Source: Dastarcus helophoroides (taxonomy: Eukaryota > Arthropoda > Insecta > Coleoptera > Bothrideridae). Taken from it: DNA of 64,000 nucleotides. The DNA lies in NCBI GenBank assembly GCA_028583605.1, contig CM053337.1:28530397-28594396 (forward strand), read 5' to 3'. Position numbers and translations under genes: made by a program. The notes under the pieces are model-generated. The model was given only the letters and a program-made list of their open reading frames with translations. It ran no database searches and was not told where the DNA came from. This document shows positions 44,243 to 55,189 of this stretch, piece by piece (position 1 is the stretch's first letter; each line of letters opens with the position of its first letter).

Positions 44243-47200
44243 TTAAATTAACATATTTTCTTTCATAGTTATCCACGGTTTAATATTATCAACTGATACC
44301 ACTGTACGACGTCGTGTTTTACCCCTTAAGTCCTCAACTTCATATCGGTCATTTGGTAAAACGGCAACAATTTTATAGGGACCTTTAAACTTAGGACTAA
44401 GCTTTTTACTTTCCCCAGTTGCAGGCATACTAGTGACTCTAACTAACACCAGTGTCCCAACTGCGAATCTTGGGGCCTTAATTCGTTTCAAATCAAACCT
44501 AATTTTTTTGCCTGTTTTGTTTTACATCTACTCTATTTTTAGCGTTTTTCCTAACTTCAGATAAGTCAAGTCGCTCTACATCATTCTGAATATCGCCAAG
44601 TATAACACCTTCAGATACAGAACGATGTTTGGAACCAAATAATATTTCGGATGGTGTCGTGCCTATGCTCCGATTAATTGTGGAGTTTAGTCCCCTTTGG
44701 ACCGTTTTAACATGTTCATCCCAAGAGTCGTCTTCCATACCTCCATTTAAGGCAGCTAATGAACTTAATATAGTTCGGTTGTAGCGTTCGCATTGACCAT
44801 TGGCACGTGGGGTGGCAACCGCGTTCAAAACGTGTTTAATACCATGAGTGTGACAAAAATTTTTAAATGTCTTGGATGTAAATGAACTTCCTCTATCAGT
44901 TATGATTCGCACTGGTACCCCAAAAAGATCAATTAAATGATTTACTGCTTTAATAACATACCGAGTTTTCGTGTTCTTGACTGCTTCTACTATAGAAAAT
45001 TTCGTGAATCCATCAACGATGACCAATATTTGTGTATTTCCCTTCTTACTTCTCACAAATGGCCCGACATGATCCATATGTAGAGTGTGAAAAGGAATAG
45101 GAATCTTATCAATGGGATGAAGTTCGCCTAACTTTTTACCAGCTGGAGATTTATAGTATAAACAACTTAAGCACGCATTAACATATCGCTTAACATAACG
45201 TTTCATTCCCGAAAAATAATAATTTTCTTTAATTTTTGCCAAAGTTTTGTCCACTCCGAAATGACCAATATCGTCATGGCAGAGTTTACAAATTTACCAA
45301 CGATTAGCTTTTGGAACCAACCACTTTTTTGTACCGTCACCTAATCTACGAAATACTTTTCCATTTTTAACTTAGTACAACTGAAAATAGTGTTTATTTG
45401 TTGGATTATTGTCCCTATTTAATAAGATATTTCTTATTTCGCGTATTTGGTCATCTTGTAACTGAGCGGCCAATAACCATTCGTCCTCTGTAATATTCGT
45501 AACACTTAACGTTACTTTAGGTGGATTTCGACTAAGACAATCGACGTGATTCATTTTTAGGCCTGGACGGTACTTAACATCAAAATTGTAATCTTGAAGT
45601 TCAAACCACCATCTAGCAACTCGAGGTATGAGGTCTTTCTTTTCAACTGTACTCCTAATTGCAATACAATCTGTTACAAGAGTAAAGTGTATACCTACTA
45701 AATAAACACGAAAATTTCGAAAAGAATCTCGGACGGCTAAAGTTTCGAGTTGATAAGAATGATAATTTCTTTCTACAGGAGTTGTTTGTCGACTAAAGTA
45801 CGAGACTACATGCTTATTTTTCGTTTCCTGATCAATTTGAAATAAAATTCCTGCTATACCAATTTTACTCGCATCAGTATGGACTTCAGTTGTCCATTCT
45901 GGATTGAAAACTGTTAATACTGGTCTAGTCATTAACATTGCCTTTAATTTACTGACGGCTTCAATTTGTTCCTTCTCAAATTTCCAAGGTACATCCTTTC
46001 TTAGCAAACGCGTTAACGGTTCCGCGATATAAGCGAAATTTTGAATAAACCGTCTAAAATACCCAGCCAAACCAAGAAACTGACGTAATTGTTTAATATT
46101 TTCGGGATTACACATATTTTTAATTGCCAGAATTTTTTGTAATCCAGGTCTAACGCCATCTCCCGAAATTTCTCTACCTAGATACTCTACTTTAGATAAG
46201 AAAAATTTGCATTTTGATAACTTAAGTGTCAAATTATGCTCCCTTAATCGTTCTAAGACCATCTGCAATCTATTTAAACCCTCTTCAAAACTTTTAGCTG
46301 GTATTATAATATCATCAATATAAACCTGAGCTATTGTATTTATATAATCTCCTAAAACTAAATTCATAAGGCGCTGAAAATTGCTTGGTGCATTTGCAAG
46401 TCCAAATGGTGTCCTTAAAAATTCATAATGGCCGTCTGGAGTGATAAAAGCTGTTTTTGCAATTGACGATTCTTCCATCGGAATTTGATAAAAACCTTAT
46501 GATAAGTCCAAAGTTACAAAGTACTTATTTCCTCCTCCTAATCTATCAATTTGATCTTCAATTAATGGCAGAGGAAATTTATCCTTTTTCGTAATTTTGT
46601 TTAGAGCTCTAAAATCTACACACATACGCTTCCCCCCATCTTTCTTTGGCACTAATAAAATCGGACTTGCATATGGCGAAGTAGATGGTCTTATTACCCC
46701 ATTTTGTAACAAGTCAGAAATAATCAATTTTATTTCTTGTCGTTCTGATAACGACAAGCGATATGGACGATATATTATAGGCTTTTCAGTAGTACATTCA
46801 ATAACCATTTTAACAGTATCTGTTTTACCTAACTCACTTGTTTTAAAACAGAAGCGATCTTTATAGGAAATCAATAATTGTTGGAGCTTATTTTTTTCCA
46901 ACACCGTAAGATCACCGCATTCAAAATCACGCATTGTCTGAGTAACATCTGAATCCGCGATATTTACCACATTAATCGAGTATTTCTGTTTAATTTCTGT
47001 AGTCAGTTCTTGATCATCGGGCAACTTTGTAATTACAAGATGTTTCGAATTTTTAATTACCAATACTGATGGATGATCGATGAAATTTTGTCCAATTAAT
47101 AGATCAAAGATCAATTCAGAATCGTCTAATATTATAATCTCTGTCTGAAGACAAACACCTTCAATATTAATAACATCTGAACATTTTCGAATAGCCGATA

Positions 47201-48398
47201 CTTGAAATCCATTAAAACCGCGTAATTTTATTGCTTGTTCAAGATTATATATTTCCAGACCCAATTTTTTTGCAACAGAAAGTTTCATCAATGTCAACTC
47301 ACTTCCCATGTCAATGGTACAGTTAATAACCTGATTTTTAATTTTAGCTTTCTTCGAATATTTGTTTTTCGATTTCTGACCTGCAAATTTAACATCCTTA
47401 AATTTATTATTGTCCCTTGCTTTTATTCTACAATTTTCTGCTACATGACCAGTTCGATGACAAAAAGTACACTGTTTAATGCGAAAATTTGAACACTGAG
47501 CACGTTTATGTCCCAGTTCGTTGCATCCAAAACATTTTACCTGATTAGAATTCCTTTTTTCTTTATTATCTTTTTTTGAAAAATACCCTTTGTTACTTGG
47601 CTGCCTGTTTAAATTACTAGAACAGGGAAAATTTGTGACATATTCAGCCAATTGGACAAAAGTACTGCAACGCGCTGCTCTTATGTTCGCTTTAATCGAA
47701 ACGTCCCCTATCCCTTCAATAACGCAATCAACAATTTGTTCTTGGGATAAATTTAATCTTAATTTATTTAACATAGCCAGCTTACGGAAACAATAATCGT
47801 TTAGGTCTTGACCTACCGAAACATGATAGGTTGCGGCTTCGTAAAACAATTTACCGAAAGCATTTTTATTTGGGAACATGCTGCGCAACATTGTTTCCCA
47901 TTGAGCCCATGTAAATTGCATAGTTTTTAAACCCTCGTACCATATTCGAGCTGTGCCTTTTAATTTTCCCAATGCAATATAAATTTTTGTAACCTCATCC
48001 CAATGATAAATCACGGCACATTCATTCACCCTACACAGCCAGTCATCGATATTTTGAGCCAAATTTGAAGGGTCAAATTCTGGGATCAAACGATCATTTT
48101 TGAAAGCTGTCCATTGCATGTGTCTATTTTCGGGAGCAGTAATATTGGATTGCGTACTTACAATTTGACTCCTGAGAGCAGTAATTTCTGCTCTTGCTTC
48201 ACCTAATAACACGCTCAACTCGGTTTCCGTAGTAGATGGGGTACCAGGTTCACTTTCGACAATTGAATCGGACCGCCCTTGTCCTGCAGAAGTGCGAGCC
48301 ACCTGAGTTGGAGGTTCCTCACCATCGTCTCCACTAGCAACCTTTGGCTTTCCACTTCGTTTCAATTGTCTTTTCATTTTGATTGCCACCCGTACCAC
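44243..48398 (-). pseudogene. Gag-Pol, Ty3/Gypsy copy B (three nonsense changes, one frameshift)
   Basis: Nearly identical to copy A but broken. The frame is open from 48398 through Gag, both knuckles, the DMG protease-like motif and the start of RT, and stops at a Q634 position (46497-46499). RT, RNase H and the linker follow to a stop at the E1009 position (45372-45374). A third stop lies at the Q1035 position (45294-45296). Integrase HHCC and DDE residues are readable at 44499-45254, then an extra T in the T run at 44503-44509 shifts the frame before the C-terminal tail (44243-44491). Copy B cannot make full-length enzymes but keeps LTR4, the primer site and packaging-type repeats, so it could be mobilised in trans by copy A. 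Confidence 0.95.
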
Positions 48399-48457
48399 TC
48401 ACAAACAATTCAAAGTATTCACTTATAACTACACTTGGTGGTATCCCACCGCTGCTA

Positions 48458-48815
48458 TGTAGGATTTAGTTCTCGAAAGTAATAAATCACTCGAATTATA
48501 CTAAATCAAACGTATATTAATTAAATCGAAAAAAAGAATAAATTTATAGACGAATAACATAAATGAACTAAATTCTAACAAAGTTCCTATTGGAATGCCT
48601 CTTTTAACACATCGCCCGTTTTAGGGTCCTCTTAAAAACTTATCACTCCCAGGCCACACTCTTAACATAATTTTTAACGTCCTGTCGCAATTATAAGTCT
48701 CATAAATTAGGTGTCGTATGGGTTGTTCCAGTAACCGATAACCGAATATGCCGCCACGAAGACGCCCAGATGTTTTCCTATCCTTCTGACTGTTTCGGCT
48801 GAAGGGTCGATTACA
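48458..48815 (-). repeat. LTR4, 5' LTR of copy B (358 bp)
   Basis: TGTAGG...GATTACA, one substitution from LTR1 (CACTCCCAGG). Its right end is followed by the AGTA target duplication. Confidence 0.95.
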
Positions 48816-48819
48816 AGTA

Positions 48820-49074
48820 GAAGATCCATTGTCAATTCAAATATGGACATCAGTGACAAAAAAATAAAACAGTCAACTCTTACCAGTTCTGGCCGATCTA
48901 ACCATTAAAACTCGCTTTTTTACTACCTGATTTAACCATTTTTTTTTAAATTTTCGAACGAAGTAGAGGGAGAGCGATTTCACAGGAATCACTTTGGTAC
49001 TGCCTACAGATTTCACAATGTCCACAACTAATGTTTCCATTGCACTTTTTGCGAAAATTTCGGAAAACAGAGGG
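48820..49074 (-). other. Leader of outer element
   Basis: The remaining 5' interior of the outer element, between the nested insertion and its own primer-binding site. A short minus-strand frame contains a Cys-rich run (CNGNISCGHCEICRQYQSDSC split over two strings: CNGNISCGHC and EICRQYQSDSC). It overlaps the LTR at its start, so it is unlikely to be a gene. No other domain seen. Confidence 0.4.
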
Positions 49075-49089
49075 GAATCCCACCGCTGC
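49075..49089 (-). other. Primer-binding site of outer element, tRNA-Leu type
   Basis: Sense strand GCAGCGGTGGGATTC lies flush against the 5' LTR. It is complementary to 15 nt of leucine tRNA 3' sequence but begins five bases short of the mature CCA end. It contains the same 13-nt GCAGCGGTGGGAT core as the nested family, which links the two elements. Confidence 0.65.
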
Positions 49090-49403
49090 TGTTAGATTCG
49101 TGTTCCTCCTCCATAATTTAAACACCAATAACGGTAGCGACACACAAATTATAACGATAATAAGAGGTAACACAAACTTTAAATATTAATTGAATGAACG
49201 TTAACACAGGTAACGATTTATCGATTTATTGAACAGGAATATCGAATTAACAATTCACTTCCGCCAGGCCCGAATGACGCTGGGAGAGTGTCCCCGCAGC
49301 CGGGACAGTGTCCCCGCAGCCGGGACAAGCTGTGATTGGAATTCTTTCCTGGTGATTGGCGCCACGAAATATAAACAATGCGGGCCAACTCTGGTTGCTT
49401 ACA
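49090..49403 (-). repeat. 5' LTR of outer element (314 bp)
   Basis: Matches 33137-33450 with three transitions. Followed by target duplication CTAT. Confidence 0.95.
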
Positions 49404-49407
49404 CTAT

Positions 49408-50976
49408 TTTATGAGCAATACAAAGGATAAAAAGTAGGTAGTTGAAAGATTTTTTGTACCTTAGGAAGCTACTAACCAGGTAAATAACACTACTAGATAT
49501 GTTGGTGTTTGACATACGATGCTGTTTAAGATCCTTATACATACCATACTATTTGAAACATTTATCAATACTCTTATACTAATTTTTTTGATGACAATAT
49601 GAAGGTAAGACATAAGATCAAGAACGTAACATCGATAACAATAAAAACAGTCCTCTCGTTAATAAATTGCAAATTTTACTAAATACGGATTAGTACATTA
49701 GGCATTCTGGTAAAATCGGTTGAAAAACGTCTCACGTGTTGTACTTTTTGAGTGATGACGCATTCAGTGCAACTATCCAAAAGCATTGTTATTCATGTGA
49801 CATTTTCTCAGTAACCATTAAGTCTGCAAAAAAATTGCAAACTACTTTTTTATGGCAAATTTTAGACTCTCCAACTTTTATACGAAACATTTTTTGTTAC
49901 ACTAAAATTGTGTGAATTATTGACAAAAAAACAAAATTTTCCATCTTCAAATCAATATGGCGGCCGATCCGCTCATGGTCTTGGTGGGAAAATTTCTGTA
50001 TTTATTTGTTAAGCCCAACTAAAGATAATTCTAAAAAAAAATTGGTATTTATTTATTTCGTAATAAAAATCTATTTTTCCTGGGCTATAATATATTTTGC
50101 CCGAATTTAAAAAAATAAAAAATCAGATATTCTACACTTCTGAAAAGAAAGTCATACTTTGGAAATGCAGGAAGTCGTAAAAATTCCAAAAGAAATTGTA
50201 AATGGAATTTAGGGAACATTCTCGCCATCTTGAATAATATTGTTCTCGTAATTCTTATTCCATTATTTGAATTTTATAATAATTTCGAATTTTCCAAAAA
50301 AGCTAAATGTCGCAGAAATTATTTCCCTCAAAATCTCCAAAAATATTTCATAGTCTTGAATTTCGAAAAAAGTCGAACCTTCAAAATGGTCTAGTCGAAA
50401 GGTTCAGAAAAAAAATGAAACAAATTGAAATTGTAACTTTGTAATTGAAGTTAATATTTAAATTTTCAGAATTCTTCAAACAAGTAAATATTTGCTTAAA
50501 ACAAATCAACGTATGTACGCTCAAAATTTTAGTATTAAAGTACAAATTAAAATGGTAATTTTGGAATAAAAGAAAAAATATTACAACTTCCAAGTAACTT
50601 AAAATTTCTAAAAGAAAAAAAAACAAATTTGGACAAAGTTTAGTTTTCATTTCCAGAAAAACATGGAACTTTAAAAGCAAGGTAAAATTTTTAAAAATAA
50701 AGTAAAGAGTTCTAGAAAATTAAACCAAAAAGCCCAAAATTTTTATTTTTCAAATTGAGATTTGCGCAACCTCAACTTAATATAAAAATGTTGTTGTAAA
50801 TCTTTAGACATTAACCTCTAACTTAAAGTTTATTGTTTATTTTAAAAATATCAAATTTTCAGTCAAAATTTCAAGTTTCAAAGATGTTATTCTAGAATTA
50901 CGGGTTTAATTTAAAAAAAAATTATGTCGATATTTGGACAAAACGACGAAAGTAAAAATCCAAACTCGAACTAAGT
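49408..50976. other. No gene seen; AT-rich
   Basis: AT-rich DNA grading into GAAATTT-type quasi-periodic DNA after 50.1 kb. A minus ORF at 50381-50680 is Phe/Leu/Ile-rich and compositional. Confidence 0.5.
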
Positions 50977-52718
50977 ACTACGAGTTAGGGATGTAACGAA
51001 TGTTTCCCACATTCGCCAATGCAAATGCGAATGCAAATGCGGATATTCATTTTAAACATTCACTAATGCGAATGCGAATGCATTTCACTAGCATTGTGAA
51101 AAAGCACGCAATTTCCAGAATAACTCGAATTTGAAGCAAAAACCCAGTTTCTAAAAATATTTCTCTTACAATTTTTAATTTCATTTAAATTTTGACATAA
51201 TCACATAATTTACAAGCAATATTTTTCTCTAAATTTCGTAAAATTATTATTTTTAAAATTTATGTTTTCATCAAAATTTTAATTCAATTTTATAAAAATA
51301 AACGAATTTTGAAAAATAGCAGAATTTTGAATAAAAAACTCAATTTTAAGTAGTCATTTAGTCGAAAGGAAAATAAGATTAATTTTAAGAAACAGGTTGA
51401 AATTTGTGAACAGTCAAAATTTTGAAACAAGGCTTAAATTCTTATAAATAATCAAAATTTGTTAATGATAAAGTAGAATTTTGAGTATAAAGTCAGAATT
51501 TAAAAAACACAAATTATAATTTAAAAAAATCATTTTTAGTAAAAAGTTGGAATTTTCAGAAAATAAAATTTATTATAAAATTCCGACTTTTTGAAAAACT
51601 TGCTTCAAAAGTATCAAAATTTCGAGAAAAAAACGATATTCGAAAACAAAAACAAAAGTTTCTAAAACCCAAACAATTTTTGAAAAAATTTTCAAAATTT
51701 TGAAAAAAAGATCGATATTTCTAGAAAAAGATCGAAATTTTGAGAAACAAGTCGAAATTTAGTAAAAAGTCAAAATTTCCCAGTGAAAGTCAATTTTGTC
51801 TAAATTTTGAAGAAAGATCGAATTGAGGGGTAAATTTCAGAAAAAAATCAAAATGTCACGAAAAAGGGTCGAGATTACTCGACTGAATATTTATTTTTTA
51901 ACGACTACCTGAGTGAAGGACAAGCCCTTCCCCTGCTCAATTGTGAAATCAGAAACTGTCCACCATTGAAATAAACGGGGAAACTTTAAGAAACAAGTTG
52001 GAATTCGAAATTTCTAAAAATTTAGTCTTTTTACAAAAACAGTTTTAAAAAAATATTTTTTTTAATTTTCATATAAATATTAATCTAAAAATGTTTACTT
52101 TTTTATCAAAAGATCTACCAATTTTCGAGAAGTTGGATAAAGAAGTCTAAATTTTCCGAAAGATGAAATTTAAAAAAAAAACCGAATTTTGAGAAATAAC
52201 AAAATTGTAAAAACAAAACTTCGAATTTTGAGAAAAAAATTCAAAATTTTAACTAAATCGGATTTTGATATAAGAAGTCGAATTTTAGAATAAAATAGAA
52301 ATTTCTAAAGAGAAAGAGAAATTTTGTGAAAAAAGGTGGATTTTAAGAAAAAAGTCGAAATTTCGAAAATGTCGAAATTTTAAGAAAAGGATTAATTAAA
52401 AAAAAAAGAAAAATTCTGGAAAAGGCTCCGGTACTTGAGAACAAATTTTTACTGGAGTATATGAACCATTAGAGAGGAAGTGTCTTAACCTACCATAATG
52501 TAGCTAACTAATAGGAAAAGAAAGGAAATTTAAAAATACTTTTTATGAGATGGGACTAGATAAATTACTGGATTAGTTATTATCTTCAAAAATGTTGTTA
52601 TCTACGATGCCCATAAGTCCCCTCTCAAGGGTCCATGAACCCTAGTTTAAGAAACCCTTAGCAGTTGCATTGTTATTGTATAAATAATTTCCCGTCTTAT
52701 TGCCAAATACATTTGCTA

Positions 52719-54955
52719 TACAGGATGTTACAAAAGTCCGGGCTGCTACTTCAGGAGCATATTCTACACATTAAAATATGAAAAATGTTGAAATACATTT
52801 TTTTCTTTAAATTGCCTCCTAACGGAGATATGACCATTTAAAGATGGCGCCCCTAAAGTGGTTTTTTTACTACAAAAAGTTAACGGTTAGTAGCAAAATC
52901 ATGAAATTGGGCAAGCAGTTAAAGAATTGGATTAGGCATATTCTCATGTAACATATTTTTTAAATAAGCAGTAGCGTAGTGTGTAGGGGGTTGCCCGCGA
53001 TTATTTTTTGCCGTAACTTTTTTGTATTGCAATATTTCGACACAAAAGTGCCATAATCGTAAAAAGCAACATTTTTTATACAAAAAAGGTACTCTTTCTC
53101 AAAGTCGCTAAAAGTAACCGTTTCCGAGAAAAAAGCGTTTAAACAAAATTGTTGCATTTATTAGAATTCGTTTTGCAAATATCTAATTTATCCACTACTA
53201 ACTGCATTGATATAAAAATAGTAAAAAATTAAGAAAAAAAAATCAAAGCAAGTGTTCGAAATTACTGCCCCCTGCAGCAATACATTGCTCGGCTCGTCTT
53301 CTAAGGGAACTCCTTACTCTTTCGCAAATGCCTGGTGTATTGTGAATCTGGTTGAACCCATTTTCAATTCGTTCACGAAGATCATTGATATTGTCAACTG
53401 GTGTGGAGTAGACGATCTGCTTTAGATGTCCCCATAAGTAGAAATCGAGTGGGTTGAGGTCAGGAGACCTAGCTGGCCATGGTATCGGACCTCCTCGACC
53501 TATCCATCGTTGATGATAATTGTTATTCAAAAATTCCCTAGCAACTGCACTAAAATGGGCAGGTGCCCCATCGTGCATTATCCACATTCGCTGTCTTGTT
53601 ATGAGTGGAACATTTTCAAGTAACACGGGTAACTCTGTTTGCAAAAAATGTCTATATGATGCTCCTGTTAACCTATGAGGTAAAGAAAACGGTCCAATTA
53701 TAAAGTCCCCTATTATTCCTCCCCAAATGTTAAGTGAAAAATGTTGCTGATGTCTCGACTGAATAACTGCATTGGGATTTTCAACTTGCCACTGATGCAT
53801 GTTGCGAAAGTTAAGTATCCCGTTTCTGGTAAAACCCGCTTCGTCCGTAAATAATATGAGCGATGGAAAGTTCTCATTTTCAGCGATCTTATGCAATAGC
53901 CAGTTGCAAAATTCTATTCTTGGAGGATAATCAGCAGCAAGTAACCCTTGCACTCTTTGAAAATGATAGGGGTAAAATTGGTAAAATTTCAAAATTCGCC
54001 AGATAGTTACGTGATTTACTCCTTCGGCTAAAGCAAGTTGTCTAGTGCTGACACATGGATCTTCTTCAACTTGCTGAAGCACACGCTCCTCTAAATTAGC
54101 AACTTCTGCGTTTGGCCTTCCAACACGTTCGCCTTTGAAAACAAAATTTCCTGTTTTACATAAACGAGCATGAATTTTCTGGAACAATTTTTCTCCTGGT
54201 AGGTGTCTATTAGGAAAACGTTCAGCATAAAGCCGTCTTGCTTCAGCACGATTACAATTTGCAAGCCCGTACATTAAATGCATATCGGCCATTTCTTGAT
54301 TTGAATAGTCCATTTTACCAAAATAATGAAAAGTTAAAAAACTACTACACTTACTATTGACAACAAAAACTGCTAAAGTTTACAGCTTACGACCAAATTT
54401 TATCAGTGACACAACGTCAATCTCTGGCAGATATTGTCAAGTACAATTGTTTTCTTTACGATCAGTTTGCATGACCAACTTATTTTTTCTTATACAAATT
54501 AGTTAGAATTGCGAAGACGGAATAGGATTATTTAAACGCCTTTTTCTCGGAAACGGTTACTTTTAGCGACTTTGAGAAAGAGTACCTTTTTTGTATAAAA
54601 AATGTTGCTTTTTACGATTATGGCACTTTTGTGTCGAAATATTGCAATACAAAAAAGTTACGGCAAAAAATAATCGCGGGCAACCCCCTACATACCACGC
54701 TACTGCTTATTTAAAAAATATGTTACATGAGAATATGCCTAATCTAATTCTTTAACTGCTTGCCCAATTTCATGACTTTGCTACTAACCGTTAACTTTTT
54801 GTAGTAAAAAAACCACTTTAGGGGCGCCATCTTTAAATGGTCATATCTCCGTTAGGAGGCAATTTAAAGAAAAAAATGTATTTTAACATTTTTCATATTT
54901 TAATGTGTAGAATATGCTCCTGAAGTAGCGGCCCGGACTTTTGTAACACCCTGTA
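52719..54955 (-). mobile_element. Complete DD41D mariner-type transposon
   Basis: Termini TACAGGATGTTAC and its complement with CACCCTGTA, flanked by TA on both sides (52717-52718, 54956-54957). Inverted repeats are about 425 bp each (52719-53143 and 54531-54955), unusually long, and differ at few positions. They frame one intact transposase gene. Inserted into the GAATGC element at a TA. Likely young and possibly active. Confidence 0.92.
53243..54313 (-). CDS. DD41D mariner-like transposase
   Basis: A 356-residue intact frame that would excise and reinsert the element at TA sites. The N-terminal half has two helix-turn-helix regions (about 5-55 and 75-115) separated by a GRP motif (65-67), typical of the IS630-Tc1-mariner superfamily DNA-binding domain. 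The catalytic domain has D157 (FTDEAGF), D248 (HDGAPAHF) and D290 (SPDLNPLDFYLWG), with 41 residues between the second and third, i.e. DD41D, as in rosa-type elements. The C-terminus SNFEHLL is usual for the group. The start at 54313 is the first Met; it sits about 218 bp inside the right inverted repeat. All catalytic residues are present. Confidence 0.95.
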   Translation of the reverse strand: MDYSNQEMADMHLMYGLANCNRAEARRLYAERFPNRHLPGEKLFQKIHARLCKTGNFVFKGERVGRPNAEVANLEERVLQQVEEDPCVSTRQLALAEGVNHVTIWRILKFYQFYPYHFQRVQGLLAADYPPRIEFCNWLLHKIAENENFPSLILFTDEAGFTRNGILNFRNMHQWQVENPNAVIQSRHQQHFSLNIWGGIIGDFIIGPFSLPHRLTGASYRHFLQTELPVLLENVPLITRQRMWIMHDGAPAHFSAVAREFLNNNYHQRWIGRGGPIPWPARSPDLNPLDFYLWGHLKQIVYSTPVDNINDLRERIENGFNQIHNTPGICERVRSSLRRRAEQCIAAGGSNFEHLL

Positions 54956-55189
54956 TATTAGCTTAATTTCTGGTGAGTGCAAATGCGAATATTAAAAAAG
55001 ATGCGAATATTCGCGAATGCGAATGCGAATATTCGTTACATCACTAACTGCGAGTATATTTTAACATTTTGGTTCAAATTTAAAAAAAAAATTGATTTTT
55101 ATTTAGAAATTTATCCTTTTTAATTGTCGAATATCTACTTTAAACTCTGCAATTAGTTTTTTTTTGTACTTTATTCTTGAACTTTTGAA

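Larger units (their letters stand above)
36901..48819 (-). mobile_element. Compound of two head-to-tail Ty3/Gypsy copies (nested)
   Basis: Order on the plus strand: LTR1 36905-37262, copy A interior, LTR2 42442-42798, LTR3 42799-43132 (lacking its first 25 bp), copy B interior, LTR4 48458-48815. A single 4-bp duplication AGTA (36901-36904, 48816-48819) flanks the whole. LTR2 and LTR3 abut with no spacer or target duplication. It therefore entered as one unit, or was altered at the junction afterwards. It lies about 270 bp inside the 5' LTR of the outer element. Confidence 0.9.
33133..49407 (-). mobile_element. Non-autonomous LTR element (outer), split by a nested compound element
   Basis: The body is 33137-49403 with 4-bp target duplications CTAT (33133-33136, 49404-49407). 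After subtracting the nested 11.9-kb insertion and its duplicated AGTA, about 4.35 kb remain: two 314-bp LTRs and an interior with no recognisable gag or pol, mainly a large tandem array. Orientation is minus, judged by the primer-binding site beside the right LTR. It is LARD-like and must borrow enzymes. Its leucine-tRNA-like primer site is shared with the nested autonomous family, which makes that family a plausible helper. Confidence 0.85.
50977..55055. mobile_element. TIR element with GAATGC subterminal repeats, split by a DD41D element
   Basis: The left end at 50986 reads TAGGGATGTAACGAATG; the right end at 55046 is the complement, ATTCGTTACATCACTA. Both are followed inward by repeated AATGCGAATGC blocks. 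Flanks ACTACGAGT (50977-50985) and ACTGCGAGT (55047-55055) are an 8/9 match, consistent with an 8-9 bp target duplication of a hAT- or Mutator-like element. Removing the nested DD41D transposon leaves about 1.8 kb of AT-rich non-coding DNA, so it is non-autonomous. Confidence 0.7.

Noticed and set aside
36905..48815. Simple unequal crossover between LTRs as the origin of the tandem copies
   Set aside because: That would leave three LTRs with one shared in the middle; there are two adjoining central LTRs, one of them truncated.
48946..49173. Cys-rich 75-codon ORF in the outer element leader
   Set aside because: Its start is inside the LTR and it runs through the primer-binding site, so it is unlikely to be a real gene; the Cys spacing matches no zinc finger I know.
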